Assembly (NCBI RefSeq): GCF_030295405.1
Contig: NZ_AP027080.1
Coordinates: 3,456,001 to 3,520,000 of the forward strand
From: Mesoterricola silvestris
Lineage (GTDB): Bacteria > Acidobacteriota > Holophagae > Holophagales > Holophagaceae
DNA: 64,000 nt
Direction of reading: 5' to 3'
Shown in pieces: positions 16,043-24,233 of this stretch. The notes below the pieces were generated by a model, which saw nothing but the letters and a program-made list of their open reading frames with translations, did no database searches and was not told the DNA's origin. A program made the translations under genes and the position numbers. Positions within the stretch are counted from its first letter, which is position 1. The number at the start of each line of letters is the position of its first letter.

Positions 16043-16081
16043 AGAGGTCAATCTTAGCGCACTGGGCTACAATGGAGGGCC

Positions 16082-16846
16082 ATGACCGATTCCCCCCGAG
16101 AACCCGCGGCCTTCGAACCCCCGAAGGGCTTCGAGACGAAGTTCCGCGATCTGGAGCTGCACCTGGCCTCCTTCGACGGCCCCCTGGACCTGCTCCTGCA
16201 CCTGATCCGGGACCAGAAGCTGGACATCCTGGACCTGCCCATGGCCTCCGTGACCCGGCAGTACATGGACTACCTGCTGCTCATGGAGGAGCTGAACCTG
16301 GAGATCGCGGCGGAGTTCGTGGCCATGGCCGCCCAGCTCCTGCAGATCAAGAGCCGCATGATGCTCCCCCGGCCCCCGGCCGACGAAGGCCTGGAGGACC
16401 CCCGGGAGGACCTGGTGCAGCGCCTGCTGGACTACCAGCAGGTGAAGGAGGCCGCCAAGGAACTCTCCGGCCGCGAGGCGGAGTGGCAGAAGGTGGTCTT
16501 CGCGCCGGGGCTGGATATCCGGGACCACGCCCGGGTGGAGGAGGAGCCCATCAAGGCCAACCTCTTCGACCTGCTCGCGGCCTACCGGGACGCCCTGAAG
16601 CGGCTCCTGCCGCCCCCCCCGGTGCAGGTGCGCACCCCGCCCAAGACCCTGGAACAGCGCATCGCCGAGGTGACCGCCTTCCTCACGGACGGGCGCTGGG
16701 AGGCCTTCGGGGGGCTCCTGGCCACCGCCGTCACCCGGGAGGAGCTGGTGCTCACCTTCCTGGCCCTCCTGGAGATGGTCCGCACCGGCCGGATCCTCCT
16801 GGTGCAGTCGGAGGCCTTCGGCGAGATCCGCGTCCGCGCGGCCTAG
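16082..16846 (+). CDS. scpA: Segregation and condensation protein A (SMC kleisin)
   Basis: 254 residues. Kleisin subunit of the SMC-ScpAB condensin. The N-terminal signature FDGPLDLLLHLIRDQKLDI and YLLLMEELNLEIAAEFVAMA are diagnostic. The C-terminal winged helix (AVTREELVLTFLALLEM) docks on the SMC head. GGAGG precedes the ATG. It starts a chain of five genes running with short gaps or overlaps into the two-component pair; scpB is not adjacent. Confidence 0.93.
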   Translation: MTDSPREPAAFEPPKGFETKFRDLELHLASFDGPLDLLLHLIRDQKLDILDLPMASVTRQYMDYLLLMEELNLEIAAEFVAMAAQLLQIKSRMMLPRPPADEGLEDPREDLVQRLLDYQQVKEAAKELSGREAEWQKVVFAPGLDIRDHARVEEEPIKANLFDLLAAYRDALKRLLPPPPVQVRTPPKTLEQRIAEVTAFLTDGRWEAFGGLLATAVTREELVLTFLALLEMVRTGRILLVQSEAFGEIRVRAA

Positions 16847-16855
16847 GAGGAAACG

Positions 16856-17320
16856 GTGGACGCCGATCCCAATCCCTCGTTCGCAAAGGCCTTCCGCATC
16901 GCCTACCTGCTGGGCATGTCCATCTGCGTGGCCTGGCCCCTGCTCCTGCAGCTCATGCTGGGCACGGTGATCCGGCCCGGGGAGGCGCCCCCCGGCGGGG
17001 TCATCCAGCAGCTGGGCTACACCTTCACGGGGCTCACCTTCGCGGCGGCGTTCTTCGTGACCTGGCGGTGGACCAAGGTGCAGCGGGCCTTCGGGAGGCT
17101 GGAGGATGCCCGGAGGCCCGGCACCGTGATCCGTGAGACCATCCTCTACGCCGCCCTCTTCGAGCTCAGCTCCCTCTACGGGATCGTCTACTACGCCCTG
17201 GGGGGCCCCGGGGCCGAACGCTACGCGCGGGCCTTCATCGCCTTGACCACCATCATGTTCTTCGTATTCGTACCCCGATTCCAGGCCTGGCGGGATGCCG
17301 CCCAGGAGGAGCGCCCATGA
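16856..17320 (+). CDS. Hypothetical four-helix membrane protein
   Basis: 154 residues from a GTG at 16856 with TAGGAGG ideally placed. Hydrophobic segments lie near 12-38, 50-70, 92-112 and 120-137. No recognised domain. The gene begins 9 bp after scpA and overlaps the next gene by four bases, so it belongs to the scpA-to-response-regulator operon. Confidence 0.75.
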   Translation: MDADPNPSFAKAFRIAYLLGMSICVAWPLLLQLMLGTVIRPGEAPPGGVIQQLGYTFTGLTFAAAFFVTWRWTKVQRAFGRLEDARRPGTVIRETILYAALFELSSLYGIVYYALGGPGAERYARAFIALTTIMFFVFVPRFQAWRDAAQEERP

Positions 17321-17802
17321 ACGAGAATTCCCCCCACGACAAGACCGATCCCGGAATCGTGCCCGGGCTCAAGGACACCCAGCCCCTGCGCATCATGCCG
17401 GACGCCGGCACCACCCAGTCCCAGCCCATCGTGGCGCCCCTGCCGGAAGCGCGCACGGCCCAGACCCGGGCCTCCCGTCCCCTGCTCTGGGTCTTCGGGC
17501 TCCTGGCCGTGGCGATCCTGGGCGGCAGCGTGGCCTACTACTTCCTGTACCCCAGCGGCGAGGCCCCGTCCCCCCTGCACGCCAAGGCGGAGGTGCCCGC
17601 GGTCCTCCTGCCGTACCTGGACAAGGCCGCCCAGGGCGACTCCGGCGCCATGCGGATGCTGGGCACGATGTACTACAACGGCCTGAACGTCCCCGCGGAC
17701 CGCAAGGAAGGCGTCAAGTGGTACCGCAAGGCCGCGGCCGCGGGCAGCGTGGCGGCCCGCAAGGACCTGGAGCAACTGGGCCTGGCGGTGGACGAGAAGT
17801 GA
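17317..17802 (+). CDS. Membrane-anchored Sel1-repeat protein
   Basis: 161 residues. About 52 polar residues are followed by a single membrane helix (about 53-75), then an outside part with a Sel1-type repeat (MLGTMYYNGLNVPADRKEGV, then KWYRKAAAAG). Sel1 repeats are TPR-like and mediate protein contacts. Overlaps at both ends (ATGA and GTGA) tie its translation to the upstream membrane protein and the downstream kinase. That makes it a candidate accessory sensor for the soluble kinase, by inference from position only. Confidence 0.78.
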   Translation: MNENSPHDKTDPGIVPGLKDTQPLRIMPDAGTTQSQPIVAPLPEARTAQTRASRPLLWVFGLLAVAILGGSVAYYFLYPSGEAPSPLHAKAEVPAVLLPYLDKAAQGDSGAMRMLGTMYYNGLNVPADRKEGVKWYRKAAAAGSVAARKDLEQLGLAVDEK

Positions 17803-19295
17803 GCGCATCCGAGACGCCCCTCGCCAAGCTCCTCGCGGACCAGGCCTACGACGGGCTCTTCCCCAACCTCTACGACTGGATCTACGTCATGGGGGTCTCC
17901 GAAGGCGGAGAGCTCACCTTCGAGACGGTGAACCCGCCCCTGGGCGGGGGGTCGGGGTTCCTGCTGCCGGAGTTCACGGGGAAGACGCCCAGCCAGTGCC
18001 TGCCTCCGGACAGCGCCCAGCTCCTCATGAACCACTTCGGCAGGGTGCTGGCCGAGGAGCGGCCCCTCCTGTACGAGGAGGAGCACGTGGTGGAGGGCCG
18101 GGCCCGGAGCTTCCAGACCACCCTCACGCCGGTGCGGAACAAGTGGTCCCGCATCCACCGCATCGCCGCCGTGTCCCGGGACATCACCGCCCTCAAGGAG
18201 GCCGAGGCGGCCCTCCACGCCTCCGAGGAGCGGCTGAACCTGGCCCTGGAGGGGACGCAGCAGGGCCTCTGGGACTGGAACCTGGTCAAGGGCGAGGTGT
18301 ACCGCAGCCCCCGCTGGTTCTCCATGCTGGGCCTCACCCCCGCCGGAGTGCCCCCCACCCTGGAGGGCGGCCTCGCCCGCATCCACCCCGAGGACCGGCT
18401 CCAGGTGGAGGGGGCCATGAACGCCCATCTGGAGGGGCGCCAGGCCACCTTCCAGGTGGAGTACCGCATCCTGGGGGGGACCACCGACTGGATCTGGGTC
18501 TTCGACGCCGGCAAGGTGGTGGCCTGGGACGACCAGGGGCGCCCGGCCCGCATGACGGGCATGTGCACCGATATCACCGAGCGCCGCCGGGCCGAGGAAT
18601 CCCTGCGGGCCCTGGTGGGGGGCGTGGTGCACGAGATCCGCAACCCCGTCTACGGCATTTCCATCAACCTAGACGCCATGGAGGCCACCTTCGGGGAGGA
18701 GCCGCGGTACATGCCCTTCGTGGCCGCCCTGCGGGAGAGCGCCGAGCGCATCTCCAGCCTCATGAACGACCTCAAGGACTACGGGGAGCCCCGCACCCTC
18801 AACCCCGAGCCCTGCCTCCTCAAGGCCCTCCTGGAGGAGGCCGCGCGAAGCTGCGAGCCCCAGGCGGCGCGCCACGAGTGCACCCTGGGGATCCACCTGG
18901 AGAACCCCCACCTGGTGCTCCCCCTCAATGCCCGGCGCATGCACCAGGTATTTCGCAACCTCATGGAGAACGCCCTCCACCACTCGCCCCCCGGGGCGGA
19001 AGTGGCCGTGAGGTGCCGGCGGGACCGCAGGGAGGACCACGAGTGGTGGATCTTCACCGTGGAGGACCAGGGGCCGGGCTTCGCCCCCGAGACCCAGGCC
19101 CGGGCCTTCGAGCCCTTCTTCACCCGGCGCAAGGGCGGCACGGGCCTGGGCCTCTCCATCGTCAAGCGGGTGGTGGAGGAGCACGGCGGGTCCGTGGAAC
19201 TGGGCAACCGCTCCGGGGGCGGCGCCATCGTCACCGTCAAGCTCCCCGCCCCCCGCAAGGTGGCCACCCTCATGCAGGACCCCGACCATGACTGA
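17799..19295 (+). CDS. Soluble PAS-PAS sensor histidine kinase
   Basis: 498 residues from a GTG overlapping the previous stop. There is no membrane helix, so it is cytoplasmic. The first PAS-like region is at about 20-135; a second PAS/PAC (about 145-265) ends TGMCTDITERRRAEE. HisKA carries the phospho-acceptor in HEIRNP (His about 278). The ATPase shows NLMENALHHSP, DQGPGF and the GTGLGLSIVK box. It overlaps the NtrC-type regulator gene by eight bases and is its likely partner. The operators after that regulator suggest that the pair controls the phosphoanion genes downstream. Confidence 0.9.
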   Translation: MSASETPLAKLLADQAYDGLFPNLYDWIYVMGVSEGGELTFETVNPPLGGGSGFLLPEFTGKTPSQCLPPDSAQLLMNHFGRVLAEERPLLYEEEHVVEGRARSFQTTLTPVRNKWSRIHRIAAVSRDITALKEAEAALHASEERLNLALEGTQQGLWDWNLVKGEVYRSPRWFSMLGLTPAGVPPTLEGGLARIHPEDRLQVEGAMNAHLEGRQATFQVEYRILGGTTDWIWVFDAGKVVAWDDQGRPARMTGMCTDITERRRAEESLRALVGGVVHEIRNPVYGISINLDAMEATFGEEPRYMPFVAALRESAERISSLMNDLKDYGEPRTLNPEPCLLKALLEEAARSCEPQAARHECTLGIHLENPHLVLPLNARRMHQVFRNLMENALHHSPPGAEVAVRCRRDRREDHEWWIFTVEDQGPGFAPETQARAFEPFFTRRKGGTGLGLSIVKRVVEEHGGSVELGNRSGGGAIVTVKLPAPRKVATLMQDPDHD

Positions 19296-20637
19296 CCCCC
19301 GGATCCTCCTCATCGAGGACGACCCCTCCGTGCGCCACGGCATGGCCGCCTTCCTGCGGGCCAACGGCCTCGAGGTGCAGGAGGCCGAGACCTGCAAACA
19401 GGCCATGGAGCTCTACCGCAGCGGCAACCCGGACGTGGTGGTGGCCGACTACAGCCTCCCCGACGGCACCTCCCTGGACATCCTTTCCCAGGTCAAGCGC
19501 CTGAACGAATCCACCCCCTTCATCATCCTCACCGCCCACGGCTCCATCGACCTGGCCGTGAGGGCCATCAAGGAGGGGGCGGAGCAGTTCCTCACCAAGC
19601 CCGTGGAATCCAAGGCCCTGCTGGTCATCGTGCGCCGCCTCCTTCAGCAGCAGCGCCTGCGCCACCGCCAGGAGGCCGCCAACCGCGAGCGGGCCGGGAT
19701 CATGAACCCCTTCCAGGGGGAGAGCCCCGCCATCCGCAGGCTGGAGGAGCAGGCCCGGCGGATGCTGGAGTGGGACAGCCCCATCCTCATCCTGGGGGAG
19801 ACCGGCGCCGGCAAGGGCGTCCTGGCGCGGTGGATCCACTTCCACAGCCGCCGGGCCGAAGAGGCCTTCGTGAACCTCAACTGCGCCGGGCTCACCCGGG
19901 AGCTGCTGGAGAGCGAGCTCTTCGGGCACGAGCGGGGCGCCTTCACGGGGGCCGTGGCCGCCAAGCCGGGCCTGCTGGAAGTGGGGCACCGGGGCATCGT
20001 GTTCCTGGACGAGATCGGGGACATGGACCCCGCCATCCAGCCCAAGCTCCTCAAGGCCCTGGAGGAGAAGACCTTCCGGCGCCTGGGCGACGTGCGGGAC
20101 CGGGTGGTGGACATCCGCCTCATCGCCAGCACCAACCTCGCCCTGGAGGAGATGGTGCGGGCCAAGACCTTCCGGGACGACCTGTACTACCGCATCAGCA
20201 CCCTGACCCTGCGCATCCCCCCGCTGCGGGAGCGCCCCCAGGACGTGCCCGTGCTCGCGGCCACCATCCTGCAGTCCGTGGCCACGCGCATGGGCCGGGT
20301 GCCCGTGACCCTGAGCCCCCGGGCCGAGGCCGCCCTGGTGGACTACCCCTGGCCGGGCAATATCCGGGAGCTCTCCAATGTCCTGGAGCGGGCCATGATC
20401 CTCCAGCGCGGCGACCAGATCGAGGCCGCCGACCTGGGCATGGAGGACCGACTGGCCCCGCCCGGGGACGGCCCCGGGGAGCTGGCCACCCTCAAGGAGA
20501 TGGAGCGCGCCCACATCGAGCGGGTGCTGGCGCGCACCGCCGGCAACGTCGCCGAGGCGGCCCAGATCCTGGGGCTGGCCCGGCGCACCCTCTACGACCG
20601 CCTGAAGGTGCTCGGTCTCAATCTCAGCCGCATCTGA
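19288..20637 (+). CDS. NtrC-family sigma-54-dependent response regulator
   Basis: 449 residues. The receiver domain (about 4-118) has the acidic pair E10/D11, phospho-acceptor D54 and K104. The AAA+ domain has Walker A GETGAGKG (170-177) and the sigma-54 contact loop GAFTGA (217-222), followed by FLDEIGDMD. The C-terminal Fis-type helix-turn-helix is at about 415-447 (NVAEAAQILGLARRTLYDRL). It activates RNA polymerase carrying sigma-54. The last base of its stop codon begins the first of two palindromes that, with a -24/-12 element, form a sigma-54 promoter for the next operon. Confidence 0.95.
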   Translation: MTDPRILLIEDDPSVRHGMAAFLRANGLEVQEAETCKQAMELYRSGNPDVVVADYSLPDGTSLDILSQVKRLNESTPFIILTAHGSIDLAVRAIKEGAEQFLTKPVESKALLVIVRRLLQQQRLRHRQEAANRERAGIMNPFQGESPAIRRLEEQARRMLEWDSPILILGETGAGKGVLARWIHFHSRRAEEAFVNLNCAGLTRELLESELFGHERGAFTGAVAAKPGLLEVGHRGIVFLDEIGDMDPAIQPKLLKALEEKTFRRLGDVRDRVVDIRLIASTNLALEEMVRAKTFRDDLYYRISTLTLRIPPLRERPQDVPVLAATILQSVATRMGRVPVTLSPRAEAALVDYPWPGNIRELSNVLERAMILQRGDQIEAADLGMEDRLAPPGDGPGELATLKEMERAHIERVLARTAGNVAEAAQILGLARRTLYDRLKVLGLNLSRI

Positions 20638-20672
20638 GCGGGGCTTCGCACCGGGGTTTGCGGGATTCCGCA
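20637..20672 (+). promoter_or_regulatory. Pair of upstream activator palindromes, copy 1
   Basis: Site 1 (20637-20650) is AGCGGGGCTTCGCA and site 2 (20659-20672) is TGCGGGATTCCGCA, with centres 22 bp apart, about two helical turns. Site 2 has perfect 5-bp arms TGCGG/CCGCA. Its reverse complement matches the second site before the porin gene at 13 of 14 positions. Centre of site 2 to the -24 element is about 83 bp in both places. These are the expected position and form of enhancer sites for an NtrC-type activator, whose gene ends here. Confidence 0.75.
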
Positions 20673-20748
20673 CAGCGCCGCCCCGGAGGGGGGCGGGGGC
20701 GGTGGTATGATCCCTTCCAGAATCAATAGATAGACGAGCCGCTGGAAA

Positions 20749-20764
20749 TGGCGCGGGGATTGCT
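20749..20764 (+). promoter_or_regulatory. Sigma-54 (-24/-12) promoter 1
   Basis: TGGCGCGGGGATTGCT has the invariant GG and GC at the required spacing (GG, ten bases, GC) and TTGC at -12. Transcription would start near 20775, leaving about 40 nt before the ATG at 20814. Paired activator sites lie about 83 bp upstream. It would drive the secreted CYTH-like, secreted unknown and secreted pyrophosphatase genes up to the terminator at 23405. Confidence 0.78.
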
Positions 20765-20813
20765 CCCAAGGGGGCATCCCATCGCGTACCCACTCTTCCG
20801 AGGAGAGACCAAC

Positions 20814-21773
20814 ATGATCAGGAACATCGTGGCAGTTCTGCTGGTGGCGGGTTCCGTGGCCCCCGGCGCCTGGGGCGCCGCGCCCGCGCAGGCCAAGGCC
20901 CTCCACCTCCGCACCATCGAGAAGTACCCGGCTCCCAAGCTGGAGAAGGTCAACGGCCGGGAAATCAAGTTCCTCCTGGACCCCGCCAAGCTCAAGGGCT
21001 CCCCGGAGGAGGCCTTCGCGCTGGTGTGGGACCGGGTCAAGGCCTCCGCGGCCAGGAACGGCTTCACGATCACCGAGAAGGCCGAGAAGCCCCTGAAGAT
21101 CGAGAAGGCCTACAAGGAGTACTTCGACACGCCCGGCCAGGACCTCTGGAAGAAGGGCTACCTGGTGCGCATCACCCAGAAATTCAAGAAGGGCGTGGCT
21201 GAATTCCAGGTGGGCCTGACCATCAAGGCCGTCAACCCCGACGCCAACGTCGCCATGGCGACGCCCCTGAAGGTCGTGGGCGTGGAGAAGGTGAAGGTCG
21301 AGGCCGAGGAGAACGCCGGCCCCGCCGCCGGCGGCGGCCTGGACGGGTACGTGGAGAAGGGCGCCTCCTTCAACGTCACCCTCGACAGCCTGGGCAAGCT
21401 GACCCTGGGCGATTTCGCCAAGTACATGCCCGAACTGGCCACCCTCGGCATTCCCGCCGACACGAAGCTCGTGGGCAACCGGGCCTACTCGGTGCGCGTG
21501 AAGCCCGGCGCGGTGGAGCTGGCCGGCACCGACGACTGCGGGTTCTCCATGGAAGGGTGGTCCACGACCCCCGGCGGCGCGCCCTACCTCTACGACTTCT
21601 CCTACGGCTACGGCGACATCGACTTCTACGACAGCGCCGCGCTCCACGAGGCCAGCGAGAAGTTCTACTACAAGGTCGTCCTGGGGGACCTCGGCGACCT
21701 GGCCATGCCCCAGGCCGAGAAGTGGGGGGGATCCAAGGTCCGCAAGCTCATGAACAGGCCCATCAGCCGCTGA
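20814..21773 (+). CDS. Exported CYTH-like (triphosphate tunnel-like) protein
   Basis: 319 residues from the ATG at 20814 (GAGGAGAG upstream). Signal peptide at about 1-21 (GAWGA). The mature protein begins with a strand GREIKFLLD, reminiscent of the ExK start of CYTH domains. Next is KEYFDTPGQDLWKKGYLVRI, close to the (Y/F)DTP...L...LRIR pattern of the family. A late strand (LYDFSYGYGDIDFYD) would close the barrel. CYTH/TTM enzymes hydrolyse tripolyphosphate or handle triphosphate ligands in a tunnel. Periplasmic members are unusual. It could instead be a non-catalytic binding protein, since the full ExExK motif is not intact. Confidence 0.6.
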   Translation: MIRNIVAVLLVAGSVAPGAWGAAPAQAKALHLRTIEKYPAPKLEKVNGREIKFLLDPAKLKGSPEEAFALVWDRVKASAARNGFTITEKAEKPLKIEKAYKEYFDTPGQDLWKKGYLVRITQKFKKGVAEFQVGLTIKAVNPDANVAMATPLKVVGVEKVKVEAEENAGPAAGGGLDGYVEKGASFNVTLDSLGKLTLGDFAKYMPELATLGIPADTKLVGNRAYSVRVKPGAVELAGTDDCGFSMEGWSTTPGGAPYLYDFSYGYGDIDFYDSAALHEASEKFYYKVVLGDLGDLAMPQAEKWGGSKVRKLMNRPISR

Positions 21774-21808
21774 AGTCCATTCCCACCCTTTCCAGGAGAA
21801 CCATCACG

Positions 21809-22579
21809 ATGCTAAACCTCCGCCGCAGTTTCACGCTGGGCGCCCTCTCGGCGTGCCTCGCCTTCCCCGGCTTCGGCCAGGCCGGGCCCGAAAAGCTCGA
21901 CGCCCTCTACGGGTGCCTGTCCATGCCCGCCTACATCAAGCACTACGAAGCCGACAAGAACGGCAAGGTGCTCATCAACCCCTACCTGCAGGTGGCCACC
22001 AAGGACTACCCCGCCATCCTGGACGCCAAGAACGCCCCCTACAACTGGGTGATCGACGCCGAAGGCCGGGTGGGCATCATCCAGGAAGCCGCCCATCCCC
22101 TGGGCCGCACCTACCCCAAGGGCTTCTTCCGCCCCGAGGACCAGTCCAAGCGCAAGCCCGGCACCACCGAGAACTACGGCCACGTCTCCGCCCTCGCCGG
22201 CGGCCCCAGCCGCATCAGCGGCGAGATCAACTACGACAAGGCCACCAAGACCTTCACCATCAACAACAAGTCCGGCCGCTACTCCAAGCACAACCCCGAC
22301 CGCACCCCGGAGCAGATGGCCAACGCCGCCAAGCTGATCCAGGAAGTGGTGGATCCCGGCAAGACGGCCTGGGGCCCCACCTACTACCTCCTGGAGTACG
22401 CCCCCGAACCCATCCGCGAGGAGCTCCTGAAGAGCCCCAAGCTCGCCTATGACGACGCCGCCAAGAAGAGCCGCCCCCACATCATCCTCGCCGCCGCCCC
22501 GGCGACGGCCCCCGATGCGGAAAAGCCCAAGACCAAGGCCAAGAAGGCCAAGGCCGCCCACAACGACGATCCGTCATAA
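21809..22579 (+). CDS. Exported protein of unknown function
   Basis: 256 residues. A signal peptide (about 1-24, ending AFPGFGQA) precedes a globular domain with compact motifs: NWVIDAEGRVGIIQEAAHP, RISGEINYD and FTINNKSGRYS. The C-terminus is an Ala/Lys-rich tail (KTKAKKAKAAHNDD). I do not recognise the fold. The basic tail could bind polyanions. It lies 35 bp after the CYTH-like gene and 42 bp before the pyrophosphatase gene, each with its own ribosome site, so all three are probably one transcript. Confidence 0.75.
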   Translation: MLNLRRSFTLGALSACLAFPGFGQAGPEKLDALYGCLSMPAYIKHYEADKNGKVLINPYLQVATKDYPAILDAKNAPYNWVIDAEGRVGIIQEAAHPLGRTYPKGFFRPEDQSKRKPGTTENYGHVSALAGGPSRISGEINYDKATKTFTINNKSGRYSKHNPDRTPEQMANAAKLIQEVVDPGKTAWGPTYYLLEYAPEPIREELLKSPKLAYDDAAKKSRPHIILAAAPATAPDAEKPKTKAKKAKAAHNDDPS

Positions 22580-22621
22580 GACCCGCGCCCCACCGGCCCA
22601 TCGAATAGGAGCTTGGAACAC

Positions 22622-23398
22622 ATGAAGACGCTATTCTCCCCCCGCATCCTCCTCCCGGGAATCCTCCTCTGCCTTGCGGCGGCCACCACGCCCCTGCCGG
22701 CGCGGCAGCCCTCGGACGTCACGGCCCAGGCCCACGTCCTCAAGGGCAGGAAGAACTTCCTCACCGGCTACGACCCCGTCAACGTCGACGGCACCATCAA
22801 CTGCGTCGTCGAGATCCCCGCCGGCACCACCGCCAAGTACGAGACGGACATCAAGACCGGCCTCATCGCCATCGAGCAGAAGAACGGCGCCCCCCGCTAC
22901 GTGCAGTACCTGGGCTACCCCTGCAACTACGGCGCGGTGCCCCGCTCCGTCCTCCTCAAGACCAAGGGCGGCGACGGCGATCCCATCGACGTGCTGATCC
23001 TGGGCCATTCGGTGCCCACCGGCACCCTGGTCAAGGCCCGCACCCTGGGGATCCTGGTGCTTTCCGACTCCGGCGAAGTGGACAACAAGCTGGTGGTGGC
23101 CATGGAGGGCTCGCCCTTCTGGAACTGCAAGAGCATCGCCGACCTGGACGCCAAGTTCCCCGGCGTCACCTCCATCCTCCAGACCTGGTTCACCTCGTAC
23201 AAGGGCCGGGACAAGGAAGGCAAGCTCCTGCTGTCCTCCACGGGCTTCAAGGAGCGGGCCGAGGCGATCCGCTTCCTGGGCGACGCCGTCCTGGACTACG
23301 AGAACTCCGTGACCACCGACGCCGACCGGCGCCCCCTGGACAAGGACGGGAACCCCAGCCTGTACCGCTGGCCCGGCGCGAAGAACCTGGGCGAATGA
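22622..23398 (+). CDS. Exported family I inorganic pyrophosphatase
   Basis: 258 residues. Signal peptide at about 1-28 (PLPARQ), so probably periplasmic. Family I pyrophosphatase features: VVEIPAGTTAKYE near the start (Glu and Lys of the active site), YPCNYGAVP, and the metal-binding signature DGDPIDVL at about 118-125. The segment ending GHSVPTG follows. It hydrolyses pyrophosphate to two phosphates. Cytosolic versions drive biosynthesis, whereas an exported one implies an external or periplasmic pyrophosphate supply. It is the last gene before a strong terminator. Confidence 0.9.
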   Translation: MKTLFSPRILLPGILLCLAAATTPLPARQPSDVTAQAHVLKGRKNFLTGYDPVNVDGTINCVVEIPAGTTAKYETDIKTGLIAIEQKNGAPRYVQYLGYPCNYGAVPRSVLLKTKGGDGDPIDVLILGHSVPTGTLVKARTLGILVLSDSGEVDNKLVVAMEGSPFWNCKSIADLDAKFPGVTSILQTWFTSYKGRDKEGKLLLSSTGFKERAEAIRFLGDAVLDYENSVTTDADRRPLDKDGNPSLYRWPGAKNLGE

Positions 23399-23404
23399 CA
23401 CCGA

Positions 23405-23428
23405 GGGGGGCGCAACCGCCCCCCTTTT
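23405..23428 (+). terminator. Intrinsic terminator after the pyrophosphatase gene
   Basis: Perfect 8-bp stem GGGGGGCG/CGCCCCCC with loop CAAC and a following TTTT. It starts 7 bp after the pyrophosphatase stop and separates that transcript from adk. Confidence 0.85.
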
Positions 23429-23458
23429 CATCCTGCGAACATCAAGGAGGCACAAGAC

Positions 23459-24112
23459 ATGCGCATCGTACTCTTGGGTGCGCCCGGGGCCGGCAAGGGC
23501 ACCGTGGCCAAACAGCTCACGGCCTTCGACGGCTCCGTGCAGATTTCCACCGGCGACCTCCTCAGGGCCGCCGTGAAGGCCGGAACGCCCCTGGGCAGGC
23601 AGGCCCAGGCCTACATGGAGCGGGGCGATCTCGTCCCCGACCGGCTCATCATGGGCATGGTGGAGCAGCGCTTCCAGGAACACCCCGGCGAGGGCTTCAT
23701 CCTGGACGGCTTCCCCCGCACCATCCCCCAGGCCGTGTCCCTGGGCCTGCTCCTCAAGGGCCTGGACCTGCCCCTGCACCTGGTGGTGAACCTGGCGGTG
23801 CCCGAGGAGGTCATCCTGGACCGGCTCACCACGCGCCGCACCTGCTCGAACCCGGGCTGCAACGCCATCTACAACGTCAAGTCGAACCCGCCCGCCCCGG
23901 ACGGCACCTGCCGCGCCTGCGGGTGCAGCGTCATCCAGCGGGAGGACGAGACCCCCGCCGCCATCGCCCGGAGGCTGGAGGTCTACCGGCAGCAGACCAA
24001 TCCCCTGGTGGGCCACTACCAGCGCACCGGCCTCCTGCTCACCGTGGAGGAGCTGGACACGGCCGCCATCGTCAAGACCATCGCCGGAGCCCTGGCCACG
24101 CAGGTGGCCTGA
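23459..24112 (+). CDS. adk: Adenylate kinase
   Basis: 217 residues. It interconverts 2 ADP with ATP and AMP. The P-loop GAPGAGKGT is at about 7-15; ISTGDLLR, DGFPRT and RRLEVYRQQTNPL are family marks. The LID carries four cysteines, with the first pair spaced as CSNPGC (Cx4C) and the second as CRAC (Cx2C); zinc-binding LIDs usually have two Cx2C pairs. AAGGAGG precedes the ATG. Adk is usually near ribosomal-protein genes. Here it sits between a secreted pyrophosphatase and a phosphate-type porin and could recycle AMP/ADP produced in phosphoanion metabolism. Confidence 0.93.
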   Translation: MRIVLLGAPGAGKGTVAKQLTAFDGSVQISTGDLLRAAVKAGTPLGRQAQAYMERGDLVPDRLIMGMVEQRFQEHPGEGFILDGFPRTIPQAVSLGLLLKGLDLPLHLVVNLAVPEEVILDRLTTRRTCSNPGCNAIYNVKSNPPAPDGTCRACGCSVIQREDETPAAIARRLEVYRQQTNPLVGHYQRTGLLLTVEELDTAAIVKTIAGALATQVA

Positions 24113-24121
24113 GGCGGCCCG

Positions 24122-24158
24122 TGCGCGTTCCCGCAGGGGTCCTGCGCGGAATCCCGCA
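24122..24158 (+). promoter_or_regulatory. Pair of upstream activator palindromes, copy 2
   Basis: Site 1 (24122-24135) is TGCGCGTTCCCGCA and site 2 (24145-24158) is CGCGGAATCCCGCA, with centres 23 bp apart. Site 2 is the near-exact reverse complement of site 2 after the regulator gene. From its centre to the -24 element is about 83 bp, matching copy 1. Such conservation of sequence and spacing in two intergenic gaps is unlikely by chance, so I read them as targets of the adjacent NtrC-type regulator. Confidence 0.72.
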
Positions 24159-24233
24159 CAACCCTCCCGGCGGGGTCCGCTCCGGATTCGAATATCACCC
24201 CTGAAATGTTAGGTTTAGCTTATCCCGGCACTT

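Noticed and set aside
16068-16073. TACAAT as the -10 of an scpA promoter
   Set aside because: Transcription would start after the Shine-Dalgarno sequence and no -35 fits; only a leaderless message would allow it.
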